Positions 26,501 through 37,765 of a stretch of DNA of 64,000 nucleotides are shown here, piece after piece. A model generated the notes under the pieces. The model saw only the letters and a program-made list of their open reading frames with translations, had not been told where the DNA came from and did not search any database. Both the position numbers and the translations under genes were made by a program. Position 1 is the stretch's first letter. Each line of letters opens with the position of its first letter. Origin of the DNA: Eudromia elegans (lineage: Eukaryota > Chordata > Aves > Tinamiformes > Tinamidae); contig PTEX01000206.1 of assembly GCA_003342815.1 (NCBI GenBank), forward strand, positions 620,001 through 684,000. Reading direction: 5' to 3'.

Positions 26501-29500
26501 TTTTTCTGAGTCGCTTTGTTTCTTCTGTTCCCTCTTTCTCCATCTGCAAAACTACTTTTCAGATGCTGATTCCTCCTCTGAATAATAAGTGTTTGCTAAG
26601 ATGTACTGAAGTGTTTATTCTAGAACGACTTTTACCTCTCAAGTAGCGAAGCATCCAGGCCATTACCGGAGAAAAGTTAGTTATAAAAGTTAATTTTTTT
26701 TTTCTGTAACAGAGAGAAGAGTAGAATAAATAGCTCACAAATCTCAAACTGTTGTCTTTTAACATCCAGGTGTAATAAGTGGGCAAATTTAAAAAGTGGA
26801 TTTTTTTTTACATCTTCTAGCCTCAAATTGTAAGTTGGAGTAGCTATGATCTGGAATTCCTGTATCTTTAAAAATCAAAATTATTCAAACTTAATGGCAC
26901 CATAACATGCTTGTTTGCCCTCCAATTAAAATTAATAGTTGAAGTTAGAATTGAGTGACCTTTGGAATGAGTGTCCTACGGAAAGGTCCAACATTCCACA
27001 TTTATCTGTTTGTTTCTCAACTCAGGAAAGTTTAATATTAATTTTTTCCATGAAAAACAAAAATCCCTTCCCCCCCCAACAAGCTTCTTTACAGCATGAT
27101 GGAGTGTTTTGTTAGCTTTGTAAAGTAAACTAAAAGATGCACACATTCCTAAAGCTGTGTTTTCATTACGGATTTTCAGATGATTCTGAACACTTAATTT
27201 AAAATTCTCAGCATTCAGCTCCATGTTTTTCACATAGTTTATCGCAATCGTTTGCAGAGTTTGGCAGCCAGATCGCCCATTCATTTCCATGAGTCACATT
27301 TTCTGGATAAGCAAAACTTACACCTTCAAAATTGACTGAACACAATTCACTAGACTCTTAAGACATTGCACTAAAGGTTTGCACTGGGGGAGAGAGATAA
27401 TCAGCCAGGGAGCTCCTCCGCAGAAGAAAACTGAGTCAAAATTACACTTTATGAAGCAATTCTTGATAGGGGCATACAATTTCACGTTTTATTTAACCAG
27501 TTCACAACATTTCAGTTCATATTTTAAAGAAAATGTTATCAAGTTGAATTGACCAGAAATAAAATATTTAGGGTATTGCTTTGTAAAAAAATAAAAATCA
27601 ATAGATTGACTGGCAAAGGCAGACATGCTTTCCCAAGTTGCTTCAGATTTGCAGAAAGTTCCTTTTCAGCTAGAAATTCATATTGAGAGAAGATTACTAA
27701 CCAATATTAGTCTAAACATGTTGCAAAATTCTCTTTCCATCAATGGCAACAGTTTGGTCCATGCTAAACCTCTCTAAACATCCTCTATAAGGTCAATCAG
27801 CTAGCAGGATAAACTCCGTAGAAGATTTTGCTTTCTGTAATGTTATATTAAAATGAAGACACGTATAGAGCAGATTGCTAATGGTGGTAGTTATGCAAAG
27901 CCAAAGTTTAGATGAATTGCTCTAAATAATTGTTGCTTTTTTGCTGTAATTTCATAGGTAAGATTACTAATCTGAATGAAACTCGTGTATTTAACTCCCC
28001 TAAACTCCTTGACCACTGGTCACAGTGGTAGATCTTTGCTCATTAGGAAGCCCTGGTCACCCCTCCTCTGCCATGGGCATCCAACTAAGTGCCATGGGCG
28101 CTCGGGAGATGCTCCTCCTCTGCCTGCCCCTGCACCTGCAGCAATCAAATGGTCTAAGTCACTGAAATCCAGCTTCGTGGTGGGAAGCAGAGTGAAGGAC
28201 CATGCATGGCCAGTCTGGAGGAGCGGTCTCCAGGCACGGCTCTGAGCCTTCCAGCTTTCTCAAAATGAGAGCCACAGGGCCAGGCCCCGAACCCAGTTGC
28301 ATTAATTATTATTATATCTGGCCACTCTTCGTATAAATCATTACCAGCCTAACAGATAAAATCTGTGTGTCTTTAACAGGTTAAAGGTTTGTCCTTTCAA
28401 AGCAGTTTCACTAGGGTTGATATGTCTATCAGTATTAATAAGGCAAGTAAAATTTGGCTCTGTTACTTATTAGCTAGAAATCTTTTCAAGCACACTTATT
28501 TTCTTCTTGTTATTTCCCTATTGTTTATTCATTTTCCTTACTCTGAAGTCAGTGCCAGAGGGCAGCTGGGTTCCTGTTGCAGTGTGTTCCAGTACATAGG
28601 AGTGAGATTGTGGAATATGTGCTTAGCAGCTAAATTTGTAGAACAGTGTTGCAACTGCATTTGTCAGTGCTGTTACTCAACAGAAAATAGTGTAGTTCTG
28701 CTCAAAACAGTTCAAGAGTTCACAGGGTACAAACTGATCCACACTTCTTCCTAAAATCTGTGCGTGCTGCCTTTGCACTTAGGAGATTTTCGTGTGTAAC
28801 CCTCACAGTTTGCACTGCCGTTCTTAAAAAGTGACAGTAATTCATGAATAGATCCATGCTTAGTTTAGATATCAAGTCAGAAGAATAAAATAAAATTGAG
28901 TATGCTTATTTTGAATTACTAGTATATTTTTAATTCACACTGTAAGTTGTGTAGGTGAAATGTTGCCTTGGATAGAATAACATGGTGAAATTTAGAAATT
29001 AGAATGGTTTTCAGTCTACTGTGTTGAGGAAAATATAGATACTGCAGGCACCTAAACTTGCTAGAAGAAATGTAGCCTTCTGTTCTATGTTAAACATAGA
29101 CAGCTAAACAGTTAAAAATTAACTGTTAATTGAAAGAATTGAAATCTTTAACTAGGCATGTAAAAAGCTACTTTTTCTTTATAAAATCAGAATTTTAAAT
29201 AAATTCAGAATTTAAATAAATTCAGATTTTTTTTTCAAAACTTCCATTCCACCCTTACTGTCAGCAGCACTCTCTGAGTGATCCCAGAACAATATTATTG
29301 ATTCTTGATCCCTTCACATGTAATTATACCTAAGAGCATCATTTTCTAACTTCAAAAGTGTGTGTGTCAGGAGATTTTCTTGTAGTTAAAATCTTGGTAA
29401 CTTATTAGGGAAATAAGGAAGTAGTTGGGATAGCATTTTCAGTACAGAAATCACAGAATTAAAGCTGAGCTTATGTAAACTCCCTTTGATTTGCTCGTTA

Positions 29501-31468
29501 AAATTTAACAAGCACTTATAAATTCACTAAGATCTGTTTCTAATGCACCGAAGTCCACCTTTTAAAGTTTCCACAGGTTAGCCAAAAATGTATATATATT
29601 CCACCTCCTGCTTCTGTATTTTTTTCCCAAATGAGCACCTCTAACCCCTGTTTACTCTTTGCTTTATGCATTAAGTTCGAAGCAGATAGACGTGCCTTTA
29701 TCATCACTATCAATTCGTTTGGCACTGAGCTGAGTAAAGAGGACAGAGAGAAGCTATATCCGACTTGTGGAAAACTGTACCCAGAAGGCTTACACCTGCT
29801 GGCCAATGCAGATGACTACGAGCAAGTGAAGGCCATTGCGGATTACTACGCAGTATGTAATCCAATTTTTCAAAACAAAAGGTCAAAATACAAATACTGA
29901 ACATGTCATGATGAAATGAAATTGTTCTTATTTCATTTAAACTGCCGAAATTGGGGCTTGTGTCACAGCTGCTGTCTCCAAGAGTACAGCACAGTGCCCA
30001 GGCAAAAGTCATTATAAAATACAAAGACTAAATAATTTGCAGGGTAGATGAGTGAAAGCCTGATTTGTTACTAAAACTATAAAATAAGAAGAAAGTTGTT
30101 TTCTGAAAATCATTTTCCCTTTCTTCTCACTTTTTCCTCTAAATCACTGATTGACTCAATGAAGTAGCTGATGCAGACAATACCGCTGTGATTTAGTAAA
30201 ATACATCTCTGCAGAATACGACGTATCAGGCCGATATACTTAAATACAACATTAATGCAAAGAAATCAAATGCAGCTGACCCTGGGGGGTAAAATGAGCA
30301 GCCATGTGAGGATCAGAGCTCAGGCTTTGGCTCCATCTGCCAGTGTGGCTCTACGGGGCACTGTCTGTGCCCAAAGCCCAGCACCCTCTGGCCAAAGGAC
30401 TGAAAGGTCACGGGTCACCCTAATGCCACTTCTCCTCCTGCCTTCCTTAAATTATCTGTAGGAAATGACAGTAAGGAAGGCAAGAATAAATGTTCTTTTT
30501 TTTTTTTTTTTTCCTTTGGTGAAAATATTCTTTTGAGTTAGGCAGGACTATAATCTATACATGAGTTCTGCTCAGGAAGATTCCTAGTTCATAGAAAGAC
30601 AACCTGTTTAATAAAGGGATGCAAAGTTGCCATGCTGAGCAGAATGCAGAAATACCTATTGCCTTTGGGTGCTTGTCTGTGCCTTTAGGAATACAAGGCT
30701 TTGTTTGAAGGCGTAGGGAGCGGCACCGGAGAAAAGACACTGGAAGATGCATTTTTTGAACATGAGGTAAGAGGTTTTAACCTTAAAATTTCAAAACCAA
30801 AGCCCCTCCCCTGGAATAGCATTTAAAGCAATCAATACTGCGTGTTCAGAGGGAGGCACCAGAAGAAGCTTTTACCTCTGTAGTGATGCATCATTCAGCT
30901 TTGCGTGCAAGCGCATGGTATTGCTGTCACTGCTAACTTTTGGGTAAGGCAAAAGAGAAAGATTTAACTTTTCAAATAAAATAAATGCTGGGATTGATTT
31001 GCTGAGCATTTACTGAGCTGCCAACCATGATAACCTATAAAATTCATCTCCTATAAACTGCGTGATGAAGTTATCTTGCACAGTTGACTGCAGAGGGAAT
31101 TTCACCACTATCCTTTACTTACCTGTAATGTTGCTGGGTGTTTCCAAAATAAATCCAGAGATGATATTTCAGTTATGTTTCTACTGAAGAGACCCCTAAA
31201 TATAGCCATGGTTGCAAAGCTACACAGAAAATTTGATGATGAAAGCTAGCATTACATTTGCCCTCTTTAATATTTTATTATAACCCTTGTTTCATCTTTT
31301 CCACAGGTAAAACTGAATGTTCTTGCATTCAATAACCAGTTTCATTTTGGAGTATTTTATGCCTATGTGAAGCTGAAGGAACAAGAATGCAGAAATATTG
31401 TATGGATTGCTGAATGCATTTCGCAGAGACACAGAACCAAAATTAACAACTACATTCCAATTTTCTAA
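14428..31468 (+). CDS. ATP6V0D2: V-type proton ATPase subunit d2, whole gene (8 coding exons)
   Basis: This gene encodes subunit d of the membrane Vo sector. Subunit d caps the c-ring and links it to the central stalk (D/F) of V1, so ATP hydrolysis drives proton pumping into lysosomes, endosomes or across the osteoclast ruffled border. Joining 14428-14557, 20361-20532, 21923-22101, 24454-24533, 26380-26457, 29676-29852, 30689-30766 and 31307-31468 gives 1056 nt: 351 codons plus TAA, with every junction in phase. The vertebrate d family is 350-351 residues, so the protein is full length. Family landmarks are [11 protein letters not shown] near the N-terminus, [63 protein letters not shown] and [15 protein letters not shown]. 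It is called d2, not d1, from DHGYLEG, the KSYLEAF segment, SQRHRTKI and the inferred WWP1 synteny. The start gives an N-terminus the same length as human d2, although its Kozak context is weak (T at -3, C at +4). Seven introns are GT-AG except intron 4 (GC-AG). I see no frameshift or internal stop. Confidence 0.96.
14558..20360 (+). other. ATP6V0D2: ATP6V0D2 intron 1
   Basis: A 5.8 kb intron with canonical GT-AG ends. It holds no recognised transposon. A cluster of AGCTGATTA/AGCTGATGA-like short repeats lies at about 15635-15715. Open frames in it show no homology I know. Confidence 0.8.
20361..20532 (+). CDS. ATP6V0D2: ATP6V0D2 coding exon 2
   Basis: It encodes residues 44-100 plus two bases of codon 101, from [17 protein letters not shown] to [10 protein letters not shown]. 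The acceptor is TTCTAG. The donor region reads AC then GTACGTAG, with two overlapping GT candidates four bases apart. Only the first (20533) keeps frame with exon 3. Intron 2 is about 1.4 kb. Confidence 0.96.
21923..22101 (+). CDS. ATP6V0D2: ATP6V0D2 coding exon 3
   Basis: It completes codon 101 and encodes residues 102-160 plus one base of codon 161. The segment includes [33 protein letters not shown] and [10 protein letters not shown]. The acceptor is ACACAG and the donor GTAGGA at 22102. The first half is strikingly close to the d1 paralogue. A CR1 copy lies about 120 bases downstream in the 2.35 kb intron 3. Confidence 0.96.
22225..22906 (+). mobile_element. CR1 LINE in ATP6V0D2 intron 3
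   Basis: This well preserved, 5'-truncated CR1 lies in the same orientation as the host gene. From 22263 it keeps 133 open codons of the ORF2 C-terminal region (landmarks [47 protein letters not shown]). The typical 3' UTR follows (GTTGGACTAGATGACCTC) and then three ATTCTATG repeats at about 22881-22905. No target-site duplication is obvious, as is usual for CR1. The open frame suggests a fairly recent insertion. Confidence 0.95.
23395..23640 (+). mobile_element. Possible ancient CR1/L3-type remnant in intron 3
   Basis: The stretch at 23490-23550 (TTTACACAGGTGGTAGTAAA, then CTGGAATTTGTTGC and CCAGATGTTGCTAAAGGCA) resembles the 3' part of old CR1/L3 elements, where a similar phrase precedes the 3' end. 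It is highly diverged and interrupted by a poly-A run near 23560. A profile search is needed to confirm it. Confidence 0.45.
24454..24533 (+). CDS. ATP6V0D2: ATP6V0D2 coding exon 4 (followed by a GC donor)
   Basis: It encodes residues 161-187, [17 protein letters not shown] through RNKLYK. The acceptor is CTTTCAG. The exon ends AAG and the intron begins GCAAGT, which is the usual consensus of a GC-AG intron donor (AAG before GCAAGT). Phase is 0 at this boundary, as needed to join exon 5. A GT at 24549 could act as an in-frame alternative, adding five codons. Confidence 0.93.
24575..24730 (+). mobile_element. MIR-like ancient SINE in intron 4
   Basis: The order of phrases follows the MIR consensus core and 3' part: TCATTATCTCTGCTTTATGA, then AGAAGCCTGGTGAGATGAAG, CAAGTTGTCTAAGGTCTCC, and TGGGAATCAAATCCAGCTCT followed by AGATCTAGTCCAGTG. 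The similarity is moderate, as expected for a very old amniote element. It begins about 40 bases after exon 4. Confidence 0.75.
26380..26457 (+). CDS. ATP6V0D2: ATP6V0D2 coding exon 5
   Basis: It encodes residues 188-213, beginning [12 protein letters not shown] and ending VMRPIIE, as an exact 26-codon phase 0 exon. The acceptor is CATGTAG after a long pyrimidine run and the donor is GTGAGA. Skipping this exon would keep frame. Confidence 0.95.
26458..29675 (+). other. ATP6V0D2: ATP6V0D2 intron 5
   Basis: A 3.2 kb GT-AG intron, AT-rich. It includes a short tandem of AAATAAATTCAGA-type units at about 29190-29228. No mobile element or RNA gene is recognised. Confidence 0.8.
29676..29852 (+). 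CDS. ATP6V0D2: ATP6V0D2 coding exon 6
   Basis: It encodes residues 214-272, 59 codons in phase 0, from [20 protein letters not shown] to [11 protein letters not shown]. This is the most conserved part of the d subunit family. The acceptor is TTAAG after a T-rich stretch and the donor is GTATGT at 29853. Confidence 0.96.
30689..30766 (+). CDS. ATP6V0D2: ATP6V0D2 coding exon 7
   Basis: It encodes residues 273-298 in phase 0, [12 protein letters not shown] through FFEHE. It holds the single extra residue that makes this protein 351 rather than the 350 residues of human d2 (in the Gly/Ser loop before KTLED). The acceptor is CTTTAG and the donor GTAAGA. Confidence 0.95.
31307..31468 (+). CDS. ATP6V0D2: ATP6V0D2 coding exon 8 with stop codon
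   Basis: It encodes residues 299-351 and TAA, from [17 protein letters not shown] to KINNYIPIF. The acceptor is CCACAG. The C-terminal motif IPIF/L is typical of the family. Confidence 0.96.
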   Translation, partial: VKLNVLAFNNQFHFGVFYAYVKLKEQECRNIVWIAECISQRHRTKINNYIPIF

Positions 31469-31740
31469 ATTTGAAAATTTATAATCCTACAGTGCCTGAA
31501 AATCAGCATTAATTCACATAAAAGAAAAAAAAAAATCTTATTTTGAGTTAACACTGACCAGATATTTAAAATTATATCTTCTATATAGAGCAGCACAAAC
31601 ACAACTCAATCCATAATTACAGATAAGAATACTTTATCAGGAAATATTTAGTGGACTCATTTGTAGTCTTTGTTTGCTGATTTGTTGCCCCACTGTGCCC
31701 ATTTTAACTGATCAATAAAAACGTCCTACATGGTCCTTTA
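31469..31740 (+). terminator. ATP6V0D2: ATP6V0D2 3' UTR and polyadenylation signal
   Basis: About 270 bases of AT-rich 3' UTR follow the stop. A canonical AATAAA lies at 31714-31719, followed about 10-50 bases on by T-rich sequence suitable as the downstream element, so cleavage is expected near 31735. No other AATAAA lies between the stop and this one. The 3' end position is inferred, not proven. Confidence 0.8.
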
Positions 31741-31759
31741 TGCACATTCTTTCTTTCTT

Positions 31760-33835
31760 GTGGAAGTAAGTTCTACGCTAATGATGTTTGCAAAGCTCTT
31801 CAACAGCTTTTATTTGAATTAGTAGTTTTCTCAGTTGACTAACTAAACAACTACTGCTGTCTTAGACTGTATTTATGGGCTTCCTTATGGTGTACAATGG
31901 TGTATGAAGGACTTACTACATGAATAGAAGATAATCTTTAGGATTACTCTGAGATTCCCCTTTAGGAGGAAGTAAGAGTTCTCCTATGTCAAATGTAAAT
32001 AAGCAATTGCGATCATATCAAAATCTCTTCACTTTTCCCTTTATGGTCACACGAGGTCACCATGACCATGACCATCAAGCAGTGGGCACCTTGTCTACCT
32101 TGTCTACCTGCACAGCCCTACAAAGGTCTCCTCCTGCCACTCTTGGACACTGTCTTCATGTATGAGCTAAGGAAGATTATGAAACATGAATGTAAATACG
32201 CTGCCAGCTCTGTATCAGTTTTACATCAGGCACAAACAACCCGAGCCCCAAGCTATTTCAGGAACTGGCTAAGATCAGCTGCCAAAAATAGAATGGACAG
32301 TTGAGGCCAAATTGTAGCAGAACAAGGTTGACTCTGCTGGGGAAAAAGGAGGGATTTTGAAAGGGACATCAACTCTCTGCCCTACAGTCCATTCAAGAAA
32401 TTTGCCTTCTTGTCAATGAATCAGGTCATTGCATAGTTTTTCTGCTTGATTCCTCAGTTTCAGGCTGCACAAAGAACAAATCTTAGTCTTCAGCTGAATG
32501 TGCCTCCAGTAATACAACAGAGAAGTAAACCCTACTTCTTGCTGAGTAGACAGAAAAATAAAATACAAATGATGTCAACACCTCAGAATTATGGATAACA
32601 TTCAGACGTGGTGGTTTTAAGAACTGGGATAGTTATATGAACTATAATATCTAAATGTTTACGTGCATACATGCCTAAGAAAGTAGAAAAACTCAACATT
32701 TTTAGCTAAAAACACACATTTAAAATTGTAAATGTAGTCAAAGAGCTATGTTGTAGAACAACCTCTGCTAACTTAATATTGATTAGCTTTTTAACATTTT
32801 GCTTTGTGGGGCATCTAAAGAGTCACATATTGTTATTTAAAAATACATTCAGATGGCAACTTCCTTTAGAAATAATTTAGTAATTTAAAAGAGCTGAGTA
32901 AAAAGAAGATAAGAGAAAATAATATAAAGCTTATTTCTATATTGAGGCTTGTTTTGCAAACCTAATAATATAGAAACAAAAAAAGTAGAAGGTAAAGTGT
33001 AAGTGCTGCAGAATGCTGGACTCATTTCCTTGCACTGTTTTTCCTACTTTGCATTTCATAATTTGTATTTCCCAGTCTCATCTGTGATCTAAGGTCAATT
33101 ACATATAGATCTGGCCCCAATCTTACTGCAAACTGCATTGCAAACTGGAATGCAGAAAGCAAAGAAAGTTACATTGTCTCATATTTAAGCTTTTCCATTG
33201 CTTTTTGGTAATGGGGTTAAAAAAAAATATTGCTAGGAAAACAAGAACAAAGTCAACAGGGAAAGGACACGAACTGAATTCATGCAATTCAGCACAGTAC
33301 AGGAACACTTTTTCTGTACCGATACACCCGTCCTCCCTATTTGTACAAAACAAACGAGCTGGCTTCCTGCCAAGTCATTTCTGAAGTGATTTGAAGGGGA
33401 AAGAATCTGCTCTCCACCCTAAAGCAGTCTGTGCCAGGGAAGATATGCAGCTGCTATTGCTACAGTCTGTGGATAACGCTGCCCAGAAAGCAGAGGGAGG
33501 GGGTGCTGCAGATCACGCTGTCCACAGGACTCCTCTCTTCGGATCCTGGGCAGAACAGCAACACTGTTCCGTGGTGGTTTTTTGCAAAACAGCTTTCTAG
33601 CTATTTGCTAAATACGAACAGGATGTAGCAGATGCTGATTATATTCCATTTAGGACTGAGCAGAAACTCTCCTTCACAGGAGAACAACAGACTAAGAAGG
33701 GAATTGGGTCCTTGGAATTTCAAGTCTTCACATACCTAAGCTTTTTGTATATATAGTGTAATTTACATTACTTTCTTGTTATTAAAAAAACCCTGATGCT
33801 TGTATAAATTCCAAATTCTATGGAATTCCATCATC
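31760..33835. other. Intergenic 3' of ATP6V0D2
   Basis: AT-rich, with two small duplications (CCATGACCATGACCAT at about 32080 and CCTTGTCTACCTTGTCTACC at about 32089-32108). A GC-richer patch at about 33420-33570 carries no recognised gene. Confidence 0.55.
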
Positions 33836-33837
33836 AT

Positions 33838-34460
33838 GTTCCATGAGGCAACAATATGCCCTCGTGTCCAAGAAGGATCCTGGCCTGCATGAGGAGGAGC
33901 ATTGCCAGCAGGTCGAGGGAGGGGATCCTGCCCCTCTGCTCAGCTCTAGTGAGGCCATACCTGGAGTATTGGGTGCAGGTCTGGGCTCCTCAGGACAGGA
34001 GGGACGTGGAGCTGCTGGAGAGAATCCAGTGCAGAGCAACAAAGACGATTAAGGGCCTGAAGCATCTATCATGTGAAGAAAGACTAAGTGAGCTGAGCCT
34101 GTTTAGCCCCGAGAAGAGAAGACAGAGGAGATCTGAACAATATGAATAAGTACCTGAGGAGAGAAGGTGGTCAAACTTCTCAGTGGTGGCCAGTGACAGG
34201 ACAAGGGGTAATAGGTACAAATTGAAACACAGGAAGTTCCATCTCCATGTGAGGAAGAATTTCTTAACAGTGAGGGTGACAGAGCCCTGGAACAGGCTGC
34301 TCAGAGAGGCTGCGGAGTCTCCTTCTCTGGAGATCTTCCAAACTCGCCTGGATGTCACCCTGTGCCCCGTGCTCTAGAGGTCCCTGCTGGAGCAGGGAGG
34401 TTGGACTAAATGATCTCTAGAGGTCCCTTCCAACCTCAACCATTCTGCAATTCTGTGATA
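33838..34460 (+). mobile_element. CR1 LINE, 5'-truncated copy
   Basis: This is a CR1 ORF2 C-terminal remnant. Landmarks are [39 protein letters not shown] and [10 protein letters not shown]. The 3' UTR includes GGTTGGACTAAATGATCTCT and CTTCCAACCTCAACCATTCT, and octamer-like ATTCTGCA/ATTCTGTG ends near 34457. Deletions break the frame. Confidence 0.93.
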
Positions 34461-36256
34461 TATATGTATGTGTGTTCATGTGACATCACTAACAATATCT
34501 ATGGTGGAAATACCAGATCTCCAAATCACCCAGGCACATGTTCCAGGTAACCATCATGGCTATGTCCCTCTGCCTGTGTCTGTAGCGAGAGATGAAGAAC
34601 AGGCCCTGGTGAGGGCATGCTGGCCTGTGAATGCCTTTCCTGTTTGCTGTAGCTCGGAGTGCTCAGTCTCTGCCCGCGGGGAGCGGAGCTGCACTGAACT
34701 GGCAGCACCAGTATCAGAGACACTCTCCGTGCGCAGCCCCTTCTGCTGCCGTGGATGGCAATTTGTGCCCATGCTAGAACATGTGTTCTTCAGGATGAGC
34801 TTAGACAAAGTCCTGTTAAGTACTGCACAACTGATTCTCATGCAGAGAGCACGGAGAAACAGTGTAATATAGAGCACAGGGAGAAACAAAGGTAAATGAC
34901 AATACTGTCTACCAGTTTATATGAATTAAAAATTATCTCAAACATACTGAAAAATGGTTCAATATGCTGGGATACCCCTAGAATGGCAAAAAGAAAGAAG
35001 TGTGTCATGGAACTCAAGAGAAGCAAGGGAAACTTCTTAGACAAACCAGGTAAAAGTTTACCCCTTGCGAACATTGCACATTCTAACAAATGTTTGACTA
35101 TTTGGAATCCTTATTTATTATGGCTTACAAATATAAAACAAAACAAAAAAAAAAACCAAACAAAAAACAACCCTGTTAACTCAAGTGGCAGTATTAACTG
35201 AAGCATTACACACACAGAACATAGTCACTCATTCCCCCACCCCAGGTTGCAACCAGGAAAATGAACATCTTTATCTCCTGTTAGCATTCCCATAGGCTTC
35301 TGCAGGAAGAATTAAAATGAATTGCTTTGGAAGTATTCCAGGGGTAACTAAGTTCTCCGCCATCACATGATCTATCCAGGGGCAACTTCTACTCCTGGGG
35401 ATGGTGGAGTCCATTGTCACCAGGTCTTTGTGAAGGTCTGGGGACACCTGTCCCAATTCTAACATGCAGCAGCAACACAGAGCAGTTGAGGAGGACAACA
35501 TACAAAACACCAGTAAAGGTTATTTCTTATCAAGAAAACACTAGCCAGATTATATTTTTTAAAACAGAAGAGAACGGTCTTTACCATATGAAGGACCTTG
35601 CAAGCTTCCTTGTAAGGGCCCCTTTCCATGCTCCACCTAAGCTGCCCTATGAGCATTTTTGTGAGCTTGGGGCCAGTCTCGAAACCCCCACTGGGCTCTG
35701 CTCTGGAGCAGGGGATACGGGGAACTTGACGGAGCTTTAGGCATTACCTGTAAAAAAAGAGATAATCTATGGAACTTTGTTACATGCTCTAACTTGTTAC
35801 TTAAAACATGTAGCAGCAGCTCAGGCTGAGCTTGAAAAGGAACTGGTAGAAGCATTTTTCAGAGTGCTATATAAGGCCTTATTTTCTTGTTTTTTAACAT
35901 ATAGCAACTAAGCACTGTCATCTTGTTAGCATTATATTAAAAGTGAACTCACTTGGTTTGTTTTTGTGCAGTGTTGTTCTCCTAAACTTCTGTTGCGTTC
36001 TGTGCAAGTGCACAGATATATATGCCTGTGTGCACACTCCCTTTAACAGAATTTTATTATGAGACTCACACCAGCTAGAAAGTGTTGGAGCCAACACTGA
36101 ATAACCCACAGCAACAAATTCACAAATGTTGCTTTGTGGCATTTTTTTCTAGTGAAAATGTAAAGAATATTTAAAAGTAATGTGTTTTTTTCTTTTTATT
36201 TCTTGACACATTTTATGACTATTTTTTAGTTCTTTTGGTCACTGACAGGATTCACT

Positions 36257-36310
36257 CCTTTCTTTCTTTCTCTCTCTCTTTTTTTTTTTTTTTTTTTTTT
36301 TTTNTTTTAA
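36257..36310 (+). repeat. Pyrimidine microsatellite and poly-T with one N
   Basis: A (TTTC)n/(TC)n run passes into about 28 Ts, with a single unresolved base at 36304. This is a length-unstable simple repeat. Confidence 0.95.
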
Positions 36311-37251
36311 ACAGGACACAGCTATTTTTGGTGATAATTTTACTTCTCTTACACTAAATTGCAGTTCTGTGTAGCCTGACCAGTCTGGTCTCAGGAAAGG
36401 GAGCATCCGGGTGATATATATATCTTTCGTCCACATGTATTAATGTACTATTTAATCTTTACAAAGTTGAGATTCTTGTGAAATCAAATAACCCACAAAA
36501 TAATTTCCAACACTCTATGTAATTTGCATATTTTATCAAAATAGATATGGAAATTTAAAAGACTTGGTAGGTGAGCAGCTAAATTGTTCAAAGGTCTTTC
36601 TTTAATGCATTAAGTCAAATAAAGCAAAATACTCTATTTGCATTTTCAACTAAATGGATTTAGATTAACGTTTGGGGGGAAAAATACTGCATTCTCTTCA
36701 CACCATACAGTGCAAAAACCGAATGTGAGCACTCAAATAATTACAGGCATGATGTAAGCTTGTCAAAGTTATTCATACCTACAGTAATACTTCAGAGGAA
36801 CTTCAGCTAAGCCTTACGCATGCCTAGATTGTATCCACTGCTTGTGACAACCAAAGAACACCAAGCCTGAGTAAGGCAGAGTTTAGGGAGAAAGCAGGAC
36901 CTTTTCCACATACACCAAAAAGCAGAGACCACATATTCTCTGCCCTTGGTAAGCAAATTTTAAAATCTGAAAAAGGAGAAATTATTCTCTTAAAAAAACC
37001 ACACCTCAATGATATTAAAATGGAGCTTGGGCAGAAACATTTTAATTAGAAATATATAAATTTTAATGAAACATAGGGTTGAACCATCCTGTTACAAAAC
37101 AGAATCTATCAGCTATCATCTGTTACATGAGGAGGGATCACCAACAGTTAAAAATGTACAGAAACCAAAGGATCCAAAATAAAACAGATGAAGTATATTT
37201 ATAGCAAATATTGTGACTTTCATAGATGCGTGAAAACTACAAACAAATCCC

Positions 37252-37297
37252 AAATTGCCCTAAACAGTATGTCACAAAATTGCCCTAAACAGTATGT
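37252..37297 (+). repeat. Tandem duplication, 25-base period
   Basis: The 21-base string beginning AAATTGCCCTAAACAG occurs at 37252-37272 and again, identical, at 37277-37297. It lies about 100 bases left of the orphan CpG island. Confidence 0.95.
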
Positions 37298-37394
37298 GCT
37301 GTGTAACAGCACAAAATGTAACAAATTAATTTGCAGAAACACATAAATGAATGTATTAACAGAGTAGGCAACAGCCTGCTCTTACTGAACACAA

Positions 37395-37765
37395 GCGTGA
37401 TGATGTTCCTGATGAATTCAGCGGCAGCGGAGTGAGAATGCCGGGTTGCATAAATTGCTGCAGCTTTGTGAGCTGTATCCCTGGAGGATCCTGCTCCTCC
37501 GGCTGCGTCGGTCTGCTGCAGCGGTGCGGATGCAGCAGGAGCGCTGCGGGCGGCGTGGACCGCGTGCTCCCCGGGCCTCGGGATGAGCAGCGGACCGAGA
37601 GGCCTCACGTTTCCGACAGGAATTAGCGCTTGGTGGCTGGTCGTCCTGCTGAACACTAATTTCTTACCGATCAAAATCCGCTCGCTCTACACTGCTTTCT
37701 TGTGGTCGTGCTCGCATGTCCGGCGGTCGCTGCTGTCAGCGCTTCCCCTCCAGCCCAATCGGAGC
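37395..37765. promoter_or_regulatory. Orphan CpG island
   Basis: By eye about 30 CpG dinucleotides occur in about 370 bases, against very few in the flanking kilobases. A CCAATCGG (CCAAT-like) motif lies near the right edge at about 37755. Open frames overlap it on both strands, but none resembles a known protein. It could be a promoter of an unannotated transcript, a distal regulatory element, or a GC-rich retrocopy remnant. Confidence 0.6.

Noticed and set aside
37285-37674. 129-codon minus-strand ORF over the orphan CpG island
   Set aside because: No homology recognised. The Ala-rich part comes from the GC-rich island and the ends run into AT-rich filler.
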